From NCBI RefSeq assembly GCF_018802765.1, contig NZ_CP069163.1:3544311-3608310 (forward strand): a stretch of 64,000 nucleotides of DNA, given 5' to 3'. The notes beneath the pieces were generated by a model. The model had not been told where the DNA came from and searched no databases. It worked only from the letters and a program-made list of their open reading frames with translations. Positions 1-8,405 of the stretch are shown in pieces; the stretch's first letter is position 1, and every line of letters starts with the position of its first letter. The translations under genes and the position numbers were made by a program. This DNA comes from Paludibacterium sp. B53371 (GTDB lineage: Bacteria > Pseudomonadota > Gammaproteobacteria > Burkholderiales > Chromobacteriaceae).

Positions 1-337
1 GAACAAATATCCGGCCCACCTGTCCGGTGGCCAGCAGCAGCGTGTGGCCATTGCCCGTGCCCTGGCCATGGAGCCGGAAGTCATGTTGTTCGACGAACCT
101 ACTTCGGCTCTCGATCCGGAACTGGTGGGCGAAGTGCTCAAGGTCATGCAGGCACTGGCGGAAGAAGGCCGTACCATGATCGTGGTGACGCACGAGATGG
201 GCTTTGCCCGCAACGTCTCCAACCACGTGATGTTCCTGCACCAGGGGCTGGTGGAAGAAGAAGGTTCGCCGCAGGAAGTCTTCGGCAACACCCGCAGCGA
301 ACGCCTGAAGGCCTTCCTCTCCGGCAGCCTGAAATAA
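1..337 (+). CDS. Polar amino-acid ABC transporter ATP-binding protein (3' part only)
   Basis: The reading frame is open from the window edge and holds only the C-terminal third of an ABC ATPase that would energise uptake of polar or basic amino acids. Visible are the signature motif LSGGQQQR, Walker B ([14 protein letters not shown]), the H-loop (VVTHEMGFA) and a HisP/ArtP-like tail ending in FLSGSLK. The HisP-type tail suggests histidine, arginine, lysine or ornithine as substrate; this is inference. Walker A and the partner genes lie upstream of the window. A bidirectional terminator follows the stop codon, so the gene ends its operon. Confidence 0.93.
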   Translation, partial: NKYPAHLSGGQQQRVAIARALAMEPEVMLFDEPTSALDPELVGEVLKVMQALAEEGRTMIVVTHEMGFARNVSNHVMFLHQGLVEEEGSPQEVFGNTRSERLKAFLSGSLK

Positions 338-350
338 GCCGCCGCCGGAC

Positions 351-381
351 AAAAAAAGGCCACCCTTGCGGTGGCCTTTTT
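351..381. terminator. Bidirectional intrinsic terminator
   Basis: A 7-bp perfect stem, GGCCACC at 358-364 and GGTGGCC at 370-376, is flanked by seven A on the left and five T on the right. It can therefore end transcription from the ABC operon on the plus strand and from the convergent hydrolase gene. Confidence 0.9.
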
Positions 382-392
382 GATTGTCCGTC

Positions 393-1520
393 TCAGGCAG
401 TCAGCAGCTTGCCCTGCTTGAAGGCATCCTGGCTGGCCACCTTGGCGATTTCCATGCCTGCCGTGGCATAGGTGCGGTGACTGGTGGCATAGAGCATGCC
501 GGGGCGCTGGGCGCGCACCTCGCTGCAGCGGTCGCTGATCGGATCAAAGATTTCGGCGATCAGGTCGCCACTTTTCACCGGCCTGCCGACCGGGGCGTGA
601 TAGACGATCACCCCGGCCTGGGGCGCGTACAGATCCTCCGAGCCAGCCAGCGGCGTGGCGGGGAAGGGCAGTTCCGGCAGCGGCGGGACCACATCGTCGA
701 TCACCCCGCGCAGACGCAGAAAGTTGAGTATTCCCTCGGCATCCTGCTCGGCCAGGGCGTGCTGCACCTCGCTCTGACCCCGCAACTCGACGGTGACCGC
801 CAGGCAGGCCATGTCGATGTTGACCTCCAGCCCCTCTGCCTGCGCCATGTCGCGCAACTGCCACCACGGCTGGCTGCAGGCTTCGTCAAAGGGATGGTCC
901 CCCGAGTCGGTCGCCAGCAGGCTGGCACAGGCGCCAAGGTAGTGTGCCAGCGGCTTGCACTGCGGCCAGAGCGGTGTGCCGGTGTAGAGATGCAGGCCGG
1001 CGCGGAAGTCACAATGCAGATCCAGCACCACATCGGCATCCACGGCCAGCTTCATCAGCGTCAGGCGCAGAGACTGCAGTTCGCTCTGGGCATCCAGCCG
1101 GGCCAGATGCTGACGCATCTGGCGGCGGATCAGACTGGTGTTGGCCGCGGCATCCTTGCCCAGCTGCGTGCGGATTTCGGGATAGATCACCTGGGCCAGT
1201 GCCGGGTAATGGCGGTTGAAATTCTGTCCGCTTTGCAGATCAAAACGACCGAGCAGGTTCAGGCTCTGGTTCTGGTTCAGACCGATCGGATTGGCCACCG
1301 GCACCAGGACGATTTCTCCCCGGATCTGACCGGAGGACTCCAGCGCCAGTAGCTGTTGCTTCAAATGCCAGGCCACCAGCATGCCCGGCAATTCATCAGC
1401 GTGCAGACTGGCCTGGATGTAAATTTTTTCTCCCTGACCAGGCTGACCGAAGTGGAAGCTGGTGACGGATCGCTGGCTGCCCAGGCTGGGGGACAGCAAC
1501 GGATGGTGATGGGTGTACAT
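393..1520 (-). CDS. AstE/AspA-family zinc hydrolase (succinylglutamate desuccinylase/aspartoacylase-like)
   Basis: A cytoplasmic protein of 375 residues in the M14-like AstE/AspA family, whose members hydrolyse N-acyl amino acids or remove acyl groups with one zinc. The N-terminal half carries the zinc motif H-x-x-E inside HADELPG (about residues 41-47), the substrate-binding NFNRHYP segment (about 100) and a third histidine in LDLHCDF (about 167). The C-terminal part is a beta domain typical of the family ([21 protein letters not shown]). The ATG start has a good AGGAG site. It converges on the basic amino-acid ABC genes, which fits a role in amino-acid derivative catabolism, but the true substrate cannot be read from sequence. 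It need not be AstE itself, since no other ast genes are present. Confidence 0.85.
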   Translation of the reverse strand: MYTHHHPLLSPSLGSQRSVTSFHFGQPGQGEKIYIQASLHADELPGMLVAWHLKQQLLALESSGQIRGEIVLVPVANPIGLNQNQSLNLLGRFDLQSGQNFNRHYPALAQVIYPEIRTQLGKDAAANTSLIRRQMRQHLARLDAQSELQSLRLTLMKLAVDADVVLDLHCDFRAGLHLYTGTPLWPQCKPLAHYLGACASLLATDSGDHPFDEACSQPWWQLRDMAQAEGLEVNIDMACLAVTVELRGQSEVQHALAEQDAEGILNFLRLRGVIDDVVPPLPELPFPATPLAGSEDLYAPQAGVIVYHAPVGRPVKSGDLIAEIFDPISDRCSEVRAQRPGMLYATSHRTYATAGMEIAKVASQDAFKQGKLLTA

Positions 1521-1664
1521 GATTTCTCCTCTTGCCCGCTCTTTTCGCTTTTGTGCTGTACATGGTATGTCAATTGCACGGTCTTGTGGTGGCGCAAGAT
1601 GCTGTCATGTGGTGTGCAGCGCGGTGGTAAACTCTGAGTGTCTTTTGTTCCCCTGATGGTTGCC

Positions 1665-2318
1665 ATGGCCAGAAAAGCCCTGACAGATGAACAGCGCCGG
1701 GCACGACGCACCACGCTGTTGCAAGCCGCACAGCGGCTGTACCGCCAGACCGGCCAGTTGCCGACGGTATCGCAGATTGCCGAGACCGCCGGTGTCGCCA
1801 AGGGCAGTGTCTATCTGTCGTTCCGGACCAAGGAAGCCATCTTCATTGCCTTGCTGGAGGCCGGTTTCGATCGCCTGCTGGACGGCTTTACTCCCCTGCT
1901 GCAAGCCATGCCCACCGAGCCGGTGGCGGCGGCCCGGCATATTGCCCCGGCCTTGTCGGCCTATCTGGAGCAACAGCGCGAGCTGCTGTCGCTGGCCGGC
2001 ATGGCCAATGCCGTGCTGGAGCAGAACCTGCCTCTGGATGAAATGCTCGATTTCAAGCGACGCCTGGCACAGGGGCTGGCCGAGAAAGGGGCGCTGCTGG
2101 AGCAAAAAGCACCGATCCTGCAAGGCCGTGGTGCGGCCTTCCTGCTGCAGGTATGGGGGTTGTGTGTCGGACTGTGGCAGGCGCTGGACGCCCATCCGGG
2201 GCTGCACGCCCTGCGTGACGAACCGGATCTGGCCATTCTGCGCCATGACTTCGGCACCGAGCTGCGCCATGCCCTGCACGCCCTCTGGCTCGGTGCGCTT
2301 ACAGGCCGTATTTCCTGA
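1665..2318 (+). CDS. TetR/AcrR-family transcriptional regulator
   Basis: A one-component DNA-binding regulator of about 217 residues. The N-terminal helix-turn-helix reads LPTVSQIAETAGVAKGSVYL and is followed by the family hallmark FRTKEAIF; the remaining 150 residues form the ligand domain and resemble no specific member. I chose ATG 1665 because the protein then begins MARKALTDEQR, normal for the family; ATG 1656 and GTG 1638 are in frame, and none has a strong ribosome site. It diverges from the zinc hydrolase across about 140 bp, so that gene is its most likely target. Its last 20 bp overlap the 3' end of the convergent dctD. Confidence 0.9.
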   Translation: MARKALTDEQRRARRTTLLQAAQRLYRQTGQLPTVSQIAETAGVAKGSVYLSFRTKEAIFIALLEAGFDRLLDGFTPLLQAMPTEPVAAARHIAPALSAYLEQQRELLSLAGMANAVLEQNLPLDEMLDFKRRLAQGLAEKGALLEQKAPILQGRGAAFLLQVWGLCVGLWQALDAHPGLHALRDEPDLAILRHDFGTELRHALHALWLGALTGRIS

Positions 2319-3618
2319 CCTTGTCGAACAGGGTGGTCTTGGGCATTTTCAATGATTCGCTGGCACGGCTCAGATTGCCGTCGTGACGGCGCAGTGCCTC
2401 GGCAATCAAGACCCGCTCGAAATCCTCCACACTCTGCGCCAGCGATGGCGTGTCGGCGCCGCGGGCCTCCGGTAACAGCGGCGTGCGGATCCCCAGGGCA
2501 AAACGCTCGGCGACATTGCGCAGTTCGCGCACATTCCCCGGCCAGTCATGGCCCAGCAGCAGCGCCTGTTCATCCGGCTCCAGCACCGGCGTGGGGCGGT
2601 CGAAGCGGGCACAGGCCTGCACCAGAAAATGCTCGAACAGCAGCGGGATATCCTCGCGCCGCTCGCGCAGGGGGGGCAATGTCAGCGAGACCACATTGAG
2701 ACGGTAGTAGAGATCGGAACGGAACTGACCGGCATCGCTCATGGCCTTGAGATCGAACTTGGTAGCGGCAATGATGCGGCAGTCCAGCGGCACCGGGGTA
2801 TTCGATCCCAGTCGTTCGAAGCTGCGCTCCTGCAACACCCGCAGCAATTTGATCTGCTGGGCAATCGGCATGCTTTCGATTTCATCAAACAGCAGAGTGC
2901 CGCCATTGGCGTACTCGAACTTGCCGATGCGCTTCTTCTTGGCATCGGTAAAGGCGTGCGCCTCATGGCCGAACAATTCGCTCTCGAACAGCGTGTCGCT
3001 CAGGCCGCCGCAATTGAGCGCGACAAAGGGACGTTCACTGCGCTTGCTCGCCTGATGCAGGCAGCGTGCCACCAGCTCCTTGCCACAGCCGGTCTCACCA
3101 TGGATCAGCACATTGGCCGCGGTGTCGGCCAGATCGGCAATCATGGCGCGAATACGTGCCATGGCCGGTGAGCGACCAATCAGCTGTGCTTCCAGGGTGA
3201 ACTTGCTTTGCAGCTGCTGCTCGAGATTGCGTACCGCCAGCCCGAGCCGGCGCTGTTCCAGGGCCCGGCGCGTGACGTCCAGCAGCCGTTCCGGCGAGAA
3301 CGGCTTTTCAATGAAATCGTAGGCGCCATCCTTCATGGCCTGTACCGCCAGACTGATATCACCGTGACCGGTGATCAGGATCACCGGCAGCTCTGCATCC
3401 CGCTGACGCAGCTTTTTCAGCAGCGCCATGCCATCGGTACCCGGCAGGCGAATATCACTCACCACCACCCCGGCAAAGCCCGAGCCGATCTGTTGCAGCG
3501 CTTCCTCCGCGCTGGCCGCCCCCTGTACCGGGATGCCCTCCAGCTCGAAAGCCTGCATGCATCCCAGCAGCACGCTGGGATCGTCTTCGACGATGAATAC
3601 CGACAAGCTGTCAGTCAT
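2299..3618 (-). CDS. dctD: Sigma54-dependent response regulator DctD
   Basis: Activator of sigma54 RNA polymerase, phosphorylated by the adjacent DctB. The receiver domain (1-120) has the acidic pair ED 11-12, phospho-acceptor D55 and K105. The AAA+ domain has Walker A GETGCGKE (174-181) and Walker B ending DE at 245-246. A Fis-type helix-turn-helix ends the protein (NLSRASESLKMPKTTLFDKV). The loop that contacts sigma54, normally GAFTGA, reads HAFTDA (221-226), with both glycines replaced. Everything else looks intact. Its start overlaps the dctB stop by 8 bp, so the two are translated together. The likely target is the symporter gene just upstream, which has a sigma54 promoter and matching upstream palindromes. 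Confidence 0.95.
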   Translation of the reverse strand: MTDSLSVFIVEDDPSVLLGCMQAFELEGIPVQGAASAEEALQQIGSGFAGVVVSDIRLPGTDGMALLKKLRQRDAELPVILITGHGDISLAVQAMKDGAYDFIEKPFSPERLLDVTRRALEQRRLGLAVRNLEQQLQSKFTLEAQLIGRSPAMARIRAMIADLADTAANVLIHGETGCGKELVARCLHQASKRSERPFVALNCGGLSDTLFESELFGHEAHAFTDAKKKRIGKFEYANGGTLLFDEIESMPIAQQIKLLRVLQERSFERLGSNTPVPLDCRIIAATKFDLKAMSDAGQFRSDLYYRLNVVSLTLPPLRERREDIPLLFEHFLVQACARFDRPTPVLEPDEQALLLGHDWPGNVRELRNVAERFALGIRTPLLPEARGADTPSLAQSVEDFERVLIAEALRRHDGNLSRASESLKMPKTTLFDKVRKYGL

Positions 3619-5473
3619 GGTGTGATTCTCCGGTCAATGCTGGCAGCAGCAGCGTAAAGATCGCCCCGCCCTGCGGATGATTGGCGGCCGACAGACTGCC
3701 GCCGGCTTCGGCCAGGATGCTGGCCGACAGGGTCAGACCCAGTCCCAGGCCGACCCCGGCTGGTTTGGTGGTATAGAACGGCTCGAACAGGTGTTGCAGG
3801 CTCTTGGCCGAAAAACCGTGGCCGTTGTCGTGCAGCGTCAGTTCGACGCGCTGATCCAGCCGTCGGCTGCGGATGATGATGCGGGCACCCGGCATGTCTT
3901 GCAGTGCATCGAGCGAGTTGGTCAGCAGATTCACCAGTACCTGCTCCAGCCGGTTGGGGTCACAATCCGCGACCAGATCGGGCGTTTCCTCGCGGATCAC
4001 CTCGACGGCCCCGTGGCGCAGGCGCTGGTCGATCAGGAACAGCGCATTATCGAGCGTACGCGTCAATGCCGCCTGGCCGCCGCTGGCCTGGGATTTGTGG
4101 GCGAAAGAGCGCAGTGCGCCGGTAATCTTGCCCATGCGTTCAACCAGCTGGCCGATGGTTTCCAGATTGCCGCTGGCGGTCGGCAAGTTGCCGCGCGCCA
4201 GATACTTGATGGTGTTGGCCGACAGGGTCGACAGGGCTGCCAGAGGCTGATTGAGTTCATGGGCGATTTGCGCCGACAGCTGGCCGACCACGGCCATCTT
4301 GCCGGCCTGAATCAGCTCGGCCTGGGTTTGACGCAAGTGAGTCTCGGCACGCGCCCGCTCGGTGACCTCGGCCTGCAGCTGCTGATTGGCCGACAGCAGA
4401 TCGGCGGTGCGCTCCTCGACCTTCTGCTCCAGCTGCCGGTAGGCACGCTGCAGGGCCTCGCGTGCTGCCAGTTTGTCGCGCAGGCGCCGGCGGCGCTCGT
4501 TGAGCAGCACCAGCCCGGTCAACAGCAGGATGGACAGCACGGCCGCCAGGCTGGCGCGGCTGTAAGCCAGGCTGTAGGCGGGGGCGAGGCTTTCCAGCAC
4601 CGACAGTTGCCAGTTGCTGCCTGCCAGTGGGCGCGTTTGTTCCAGATAGCGGTGCAAGGGCGAATCGGCCACCCCGGATGGCGCCATCCAGCGTACGACG
4701 CGGGCGTCGCTGGATTGCTGATGCAGTAAGTCGATCTTCAGCGGTCGCAACTTCAGACGGTTGTATTGGCGCGTTTCGTCCAGCCGTTGCTGGTCTTGTG
4801 GCGGCAAGGTGCCGAGGGAGGCGAATTTCCACTCCGGCCGCGAGGCCAGAATCACCACGCGGTTGGCGTCGGCCACCCATACCAGCGCCTTGTTCTGGCT
4901 CCAGGTGTGCTCCAGCCGGGACAGACTGATTTTGACGACCGCCACGCCGATGGCCTGTCCGTTATCATCCAGCGCCTGCGACAAGTAATAGCCCGGCTCG
5001 CTGCGCGTGGTGCCGATGCCGAAGAAGCGGCTGCTCTTGCCGATGATGGCTTCTTTGAAATACGGGCGGAAAGCGTCGTTTTCGCCGAGGAAGCTGTCAG
5101 GTTGCTGCCAGTTGCTGGTGGCGATGACCTGACCCTGATTGTCCATGATGTAGATGGCGGTGGCGCTGGTGCGCTCGGTCAGGTGTTCCAGATAACGATT
5201 GACCTGCTTCTGCAGGATCAGGTCCCGGGGGGCATGCAGCAGGCCGACGACCGCCGGCGACAAGCCCAATACCCCGGGCAGCCGGGCAAAACGCTCCACC
5301 TCACTGTCCAGCGTCGCGCTGTACAGATCCAGCCGCTGGTTGGCGCTGTTTTCCAGTTCCGCCAGCGAGGACGACAGACTGGCATTGAAGGCCCAGCAGG
5401 CAAAGCCGGCCACGATCAGGGCAATCAGCGCCAGATAGAGCAGGGTGCCTGACAGTGAGCGGTGTTTGGCCAT
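3611..5473 (-). CDS. dctB: C4-dicarboxylate-type sensor histidine kinase DctB
   Basis: Membrane kinase that senses an external carboxylate and phosphorylates DctD. From ATG 5473 the protein is 620 residues: a first membrane segment (about 9-31), a periplasmic double-Cache sensor of about 260 residues, a second membrane segment (LAAVLSILLLTGLVLL), a coiled coil (LEQKVEERTADLLSANQQL), the H-box AHELNQPLAAL with the phosphorylated His near residue 404, then N-box (NLLTNSLDAL), DNGHGF and a glycine-rich GVGLGLGL. The open frame runs to 5602, but the extra 43 residues would overlap the symporter terminator and precede the membrane helix, so I prefer 5473, although its ribosome site is weak. It lies downstream of the symporter gene in the same direction. 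Confidence 0.92.
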   Translation of the reverse strand: MAKHRSLSGTLLYLALIALIVAGFACWAFNASLSSSLAELENSANQRLDLYSATLDSEVERFARLPGVLGLSPAVVGLLHAPRDLILQKQVNRYLEHLTERTSATAIYIMDNQGQVIATSNWQQPDSFLGENDAFRPYFKEAIIGKSSRFFGIGTTRSEPGYYLSQALDDNGQAIGVAVVKISLSRLEHTWSQNKALVWVADANRVVILASRPEWKFASLGTLPPQDQQRLDETRQYNRLKLRPLKIDLLHQQSSDARVVRWMAPSGVADSPLHRYLEQTRPLAGSNWQLSVLESLAPAYSLAYSRASLAAVLSILLLTGLVLLNERRRRLRDKLAAREALQRAYRQLEQKVEERTADLLSANQQLQAEVTERARAETHLRQTQAELIQAGKMAVVGQLSAQIAHELNQPLAALSTLSANTIKYLARGNLPTASGNLETIGQLVERMGKITGALRSFAHKSQASGGQAALTRTLDNALFLIDQRLRHGAVEVIREETPDLVADCDPNRLEQVLVNLLTNSLDALQDMPGARIIIRSRRLDQRVELTLHDNGHGFSAKSLQHLFEPFYTTKPAGVGLGLGLTLSASILAEAGGSLSAANHPQGGAIFTLLLPALTGESHHD

Positions 5474-5562
5474 AAGGTGTAATAGCAAGAGAGGGTTACC
5501 ATCCCGGCGAGAATAGTCAGAATGCCCTGTGCTGGCAAACCGCCTGATCAAGCTTTGCCATG

Positions 5563-5586
5563 AAAAAAGGCCGCCAGCTGGCGGCC
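5563..5586 (-). terminator. Intrinsic terminator after the symporter gene
   Basis: On the minus strand a stem of GGCCGCCAG/CTGGCGGCC (5569-5586) is followed by six T, 18 bp after the symporter stop codon. It separates high-level transport expression from dctBD. Confidence 0.9.
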
Positions 5587-5604
5587 TCATTTTCGGTTTC
5601 AAGC

Positions 5605-6891
5605 TCAGGCTTCCTGGCTGACCAGTTGCACCACCGGTTCGGCGATGAGGCCATCCTGCTGCTCGGCCTGGGGCGCGCCCAGCATGTTCTCCATCTTGGC
5701 GACCGTGGCGGTGGCAATCGAGTTGGCCATCACATTGGTCGCGGTACGGAACATGTCGAGGAACTGGTCAATGCCAAGGATCAGCAGAATCCCGGCTTCC
5801 GGCAGATGGAACATCGGCAGCACAGCGGCGACCACCACCAGCGAGGCCCGCGGCACACCGGCGATCCCCTTGCTGGTAACCATCAGCACCAGCAGCATGG
5901 TCAGCTGGCTGCCCAGCGACATTGGCACGTTATAGACCTGGGAGATGAACAGGGCGGCGAAGGAGGCATACATCACCGAGGCGGCCAGGTTGAAGGAGTA
6001 GCCCAGCGGCAGTACAAAGCCGGAAATGCGGCTGTCGACCCCGAAGGCATCCAGTTGTTCCAGCACCTTGGGGAAGGCGGCTTCCGAGCTGGCCGTGGCG
6101 AAGCCCAGCATCATCGGGGCGCGAATCTTCTTCATCAGCACCATGACATCACGGCCGAGGTACAGATAGCCAATGGCCAGCAGGAAGGCCCACAGCGTGG
6201 CGATGGCGACCAGGAAAGCGCCGAGGAAACGGGCATAGATCATCAGGATGCCCAGACCCTGGGTGGTGATGGTGGCAGCAACGGCACCGAACACGCCCAG
6301 CGGGGCAAAGGCCATCACAATGCCGGTCAGCTTGAGCATGGTGTGTGCCACATCATCCAGCATATTGCGCAGCGTGGTCGGGAAGCGGTTTTTCAACTGC
6401 GCCATCGAAATACCGAAGAACAGCGAGAACACCACAATCTGCAGCATCTCGTTATTGGTCATGGCCTCAAAGAAGCTCTTCGGGAACATGTGCGAAATGA
6501 AGTCATGCAGATTCAGCGCGCTGGTTTTCAGGCCGGCACTGCCGGTCGGCATCGGCAGGTTATAGCCGACACCCGGTTGCAGTACGTTGGCGTAGAACAT
6601 GCCGATCAGCAGCGAGACCAGCGAAGCCAGGATGAACCAGACCATCGCCTTGCCGCCAACGCGGCCGACCGATTTGGTGTCGGAGCTGGCAATCCCGACC
6701 ACCAGCGTCGAGAACACCAGCGGCCCGATGATCATCTTGATCATGCGCAGGAAAACGTCGGTGAGGATGGACAAGTTGCTGGCCACATTCTTGGCCGCCT
6801 CAGCCGTCAGCGAGTTGTGACACAGGAAGCCGACAACGATACCAAGGATCAGCGCGATGCCGACCCAAAGGGTGATTTTGTTCGATTTCAT
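5605..6891 (-). CDS. Dicarboxylate/amino acid:cation symporter (DAACS; DctA/GltP type)
   Basis: Inner-membrane secondary transporter of 428 residues for C4-dicarboxylates or acidic amino acids. Family features seen: TM2-3 region (LRMIKMIIGPLVF), the serine-rich hairpin 1 (GFATASSEAAFPKV), hairpin 2 region (VTSKGIAGVPRAS) and TM8 (DMFRTATNV) with the aspartate and arginine that bind substrate carboxylate and amino groups in glutamate/aspartate homologues. This favours aspartate or glutamate over pure dicarboxylates. The TM7 motif, normally N-[ML]-D-G-[ST], reads NLAAS, losing the aspartate that coordinates sodium in the archaeal homologue GltPh. Regulation is well marked: sigma54 promoter and two activator palindromes upstream, dctBD downstream. 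The gene could be named dctA by context, but substrate is uncertain. Confidence 0.9.
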   Translation of the reverse strand: MKSNKITLWVGIALILGIVVGFLCHNSLTAEAAKNVASNLSILTDVFLRMIKMIIGPLVFSTLVVGIASSDTKSVGRVGGKAMVWFILASLVSLLIGMFYANVLQPGVGYNLPMPTGSAGLKTSALNLHDFISHMFPKSFFEAMTNNEMLQIVVFSLFFGISMAQLKNRFPTTLRNMLDDVAHTMLKLTGIVMAFAPLGVFGAVAATITTQGLGILMIYARFLGAFLVAIATLWAFLLAIGYLYLGRDVMVLMKKIRAPMMLGFATASSEAAFPKVLEQLDAFGVDSRISGFVLPLGYSFNLAASVMYASFAALFISQVYNVPMSLGSQLTMLLVLMVTSKGIAGVPRASLVVVAAVLPMFHLPEAGILLILGIDQFLDMFRTATNVMANSIATATVAKMENMLGAPQAEQQDGLIAEPVVQLVSQEA

Positions 6892-7081
6892 ACAATCTCC
6901 GGTTCAAAAAGCCGGCACGCGCTAACGGTGTCGATCCCTGATCCGTCATGGCGTAGCCCTGTCCTCCGGTCAGCCTCCCGCGAGAGGCGCCATCAGGTTG
7001 TGTGTGTGTGCACGATGCGGCGGCGTCTTGTCTGCCGCGAACGGCTCGTGGCCGTTTGTTGTCATCGCCCGGCTACTGATT

Positions 7082-7097
7082 AGCACATCGCGTGCCA
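7082..7097 (-). promoter_or_regulatory. Sigma54 (-24/-12) promoter of the symporter gene
   Basis: The minus strand reads TGGCACGCGATGTGCT. Against the consensus TGGCACG-N4-TTGCW this has a perfect -24 element, correct spacing and one mismatch in the -12 element. Transcription should start near 7070, about 180 nt before the symporter ATG. A DctD-type activator encoded nearby supports the call. Confidence 0.88.
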
Positions 7098-7167
7098 GCA
7101 TCATGGCGGAGGAAGTGGTTTTTAACTTGTTGATTTGTATGAATATAAAACCAGGCGGCTGGCGCGG

Positions 7168-7184
7168 CGTTTGGATTTCCGTAC
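7168..7184. promoter_or_regulatory. Secondary DctD-type activator site
   Basis: The minus strand reads GTACGGAAATCCAAACG, an imperfect copy of the stronger palindrome 20 bp farther upstream, sharing the core CGGAAATCC. It is centred about 80 bp upstream of the -24 element. Tandem strong and weak sites are known for rhizobial DctD. Confidence 0.7.
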
Positions 7185-7195
7185 CAGCCAGGGGG

Positions 7196-7223
7196 AATGA
7201 CGTTCGGAAATCCGAACGTCATT
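7196..7223. promoter_or_regulatory. Primary DctD-type upstream activator palindrome
   Basis: A perfect 13-bp inverted repeat, AATGACGTTCGGA, with a 2-bp AA spacer. The core CGGAAATCCG resembles remembered rhizobial DctD sites. It lies about 110 bp upstream of the -24 element and starts 4 bp before the stop codon of the MaoC-like gene. Confidence 0.82.
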
Positions 7224-7226
7224 GGG

Positions 7227-7682
7227 TCAAGACGGACGAATCGGCACGGACAAGCGAGAGGTCATGCTCTGTACCAGCGCGCCATCCTGGTTGCGGGTTT
7301 CGCTTTTCAGGGTAACCAGACCGCGCTCGGGGCGCGAAGGGGAAGTCTTGATGTCGATCACCTCGCTGGTGACCTGTAGACGGTCGCCGGGCCGGGTCGG
7401 GCGCGGCCAGCGCAGTTCGGCGCCCGCCCCCACCAGCCCGCCGGCAACCGGCAGGCCGCTGCCCACCAGCAAACGCATGGTGACCGCCGCGGTATGCCAG
7501 CCACTGGCCGCCAGTCCGGCGAACAGGGTGTTGCGCGCGGCGTCCTCATCCAGATGGAAGGGCTGCGGGTCGAATTGGGCGGCAAAGGCCTTGATGTCGG
7601 CCATCGTCATCTCGTGGGAGGCACTGACAAAGGTCTGGCCCAGCGTGAAATCCTGCAGATACATCGTTTCAGTCTTCGCCAT
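7227..7682 (-). CDS. MaoC-like hydratase-fold protein
   Basis: A 151-residue single hot-dog protein of the MaoC (R)-enoyl-CoA hydratase superfamily. The hydratase motif region is visible: DPQPFHLDEDAAR, with the catalytic-type Asp and His, followed by LAASGWHTAAVTMRLL. The C-terminal half has the usual RWPRPTRPGDRL beta strand. Such proteins hydrate enoyl-CoA in fatty acid or polyester metabolism, or act in ill-defined side pathways. I took ATG 7682, giving a normal family N terminus (MAKTETMYLQDFTLGQ); ATG 7664 is the alternative. No fatty-acid genes are nearby, so its pathway is unknown. It diverges from the flavodoxin-like gene. Confidence 0.85.
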   Translation of the reverse strand: MAKTETMYLQDFTLGQTFVSASHEMTMADIKAFAAQFDPQPFHLDEDAARNTLFAGLAASGWHTAAVTMRLLVGSGLPVAGGLVGAGAELRWPRPTRPGDRLQVTSEVIDIKTSPSRPERGLVTLKSETRNQDGALVQSMTSRLSVPIRPS

Positions 7683-7781
7683 GGCGGAATTCCGGGGCAT
7701 GTCAACGGATGGTCTATAAACAGACAACCGGTGCCGGAAGGCATCCTGATCGTCTTCCACAACAACAGGGAGTTTGCAGCC

Positions 7782-8354
7782 ATGACAACCATCGCCATTG
7801 TCTACTTCAGCGGTTACGGCCACACCGCCAAACAAGCCGAGGCCGTCCGCGACGGCGCGGCAGGCGTTGCCGGCACCCAGGTGGTGATGTATCGCATTGA
7901 TGCTGACGGCAATTTGCCGGATGGTACCTTCGACGCCCTGGCAGGGGCCGATGCCATCCTCTATGGGTCGCCGACCTATATGGGCGGTCCGGCCTGGCAA
8001 TTCAAGAAATTTGCCGATGCCTCATCCAAGGCGTGGTTTGTGCAGGCCTGGAAAGACAAGCTGGCTGCCGGCTTTACCACCTCGGCCTCCGTCAACGGCG
8101 ACAAGGGTGCCACCATTCAATACCTGTTTACCCTGTCACAGCAGCATTCGCAGATCTGGGTCGGCACCGGCCTGATGCCGTCCAATACCAAGGCGCATGG
8201 TCCGGCAGACGTCAACTGGACCGCCGGCTTTGCCGGTGCGCTGGCCATTGCGCCATCCGATGCCTCGCCGGACGAGGCGCCGCGTGCCGGCGATCTGGAA
8301 ACAGCCCGCCTGCTGGGCAAGCGGGTCGCCGAGCTGGCTGCCCGTCTGGCCTGA
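7782..8354 (+). CDS. Flavodoxin-fold NAD(P)H:quinone reductase-like protein (WrbA/NQO type)
   Basis: A soluble FMN-binding protein of 190 residues. The phosphate-binding loop is at the N terminus (VYFSGYGHTAKQAEAV, residues about 6-21); the isoalloxazine contacts are YGSPTYMGGPAWQFKKF near residue 70 and a TSASVNGDKGAT segment near 105. Length and motifs match WrbA-like flavodoxins that reduce quinones by two electrons and protect against redox cycling. The ATG follows an AGGGAG ribosome site. The reductase identity is family-level; the electron donor cannot be told. Confidence 0.88.
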   Translation: MTTIAIVYFSGYGHTAKQAEAVRDGAAGVAGTQVVMYRIDADGNLPDGTFDALAGADAILYGSPTYMGGPAWQFKKFADASSKAWFVQAWKDKLAAGFTTSASVNGDKGATIQYLFTLSQQHSQIWVGTGLMPSNTKAHGPADVNWTAGFAGALAIAPSDASPDEAPRAGDLETARLLGKRVAELAARLA

Positions 8355-8370
8355 TGCATTGTGCGGCTGA

Positions 8371-8398
8371 CCGGTCCGGCGGTTTCTTGTCGGACCGG
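8371..8398. terminator. Convergent hairpin between reductase and BLUF genes
   Basis: Perfect 8-bp arms CCGGTCCG and CGGACCGG with a 12-nt loop lie between two convergent stop codons. There is no T run, so it may only stabilise 3' ends or act weakly as a terminator. Confidence 0.5.
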
Positions 8399-8405
8399 CG
8401 CTGTA

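Larger units (their letters stand above)
6892..7226. other. 335-bp intergenic control region of the symporter gene
   Basis: No gene is seen. The region holds the sigma54 promoter (7082-7097), two activator palindromes (7168-7184, 7196-7223) and a roughly 180-nt untranslated leader that includes a short GT run near 7000. I saw no hairpin resembling a known riboswitch in the leader. Confidence 0.7.

Noticed and set aside
6998-7012. GT dinucleotide run as phase-variable repeat
   Set aside because: Only about six units, in an untranslated leader, and not between promoter elements; too short to argue phase variation.
5560-7083. 507-codon plus-strand frame opposite the symporter gene
   Set aside because: The symporter motifs, terminator and promoter all lie on the minus strand; the plus frame is low-complexity.
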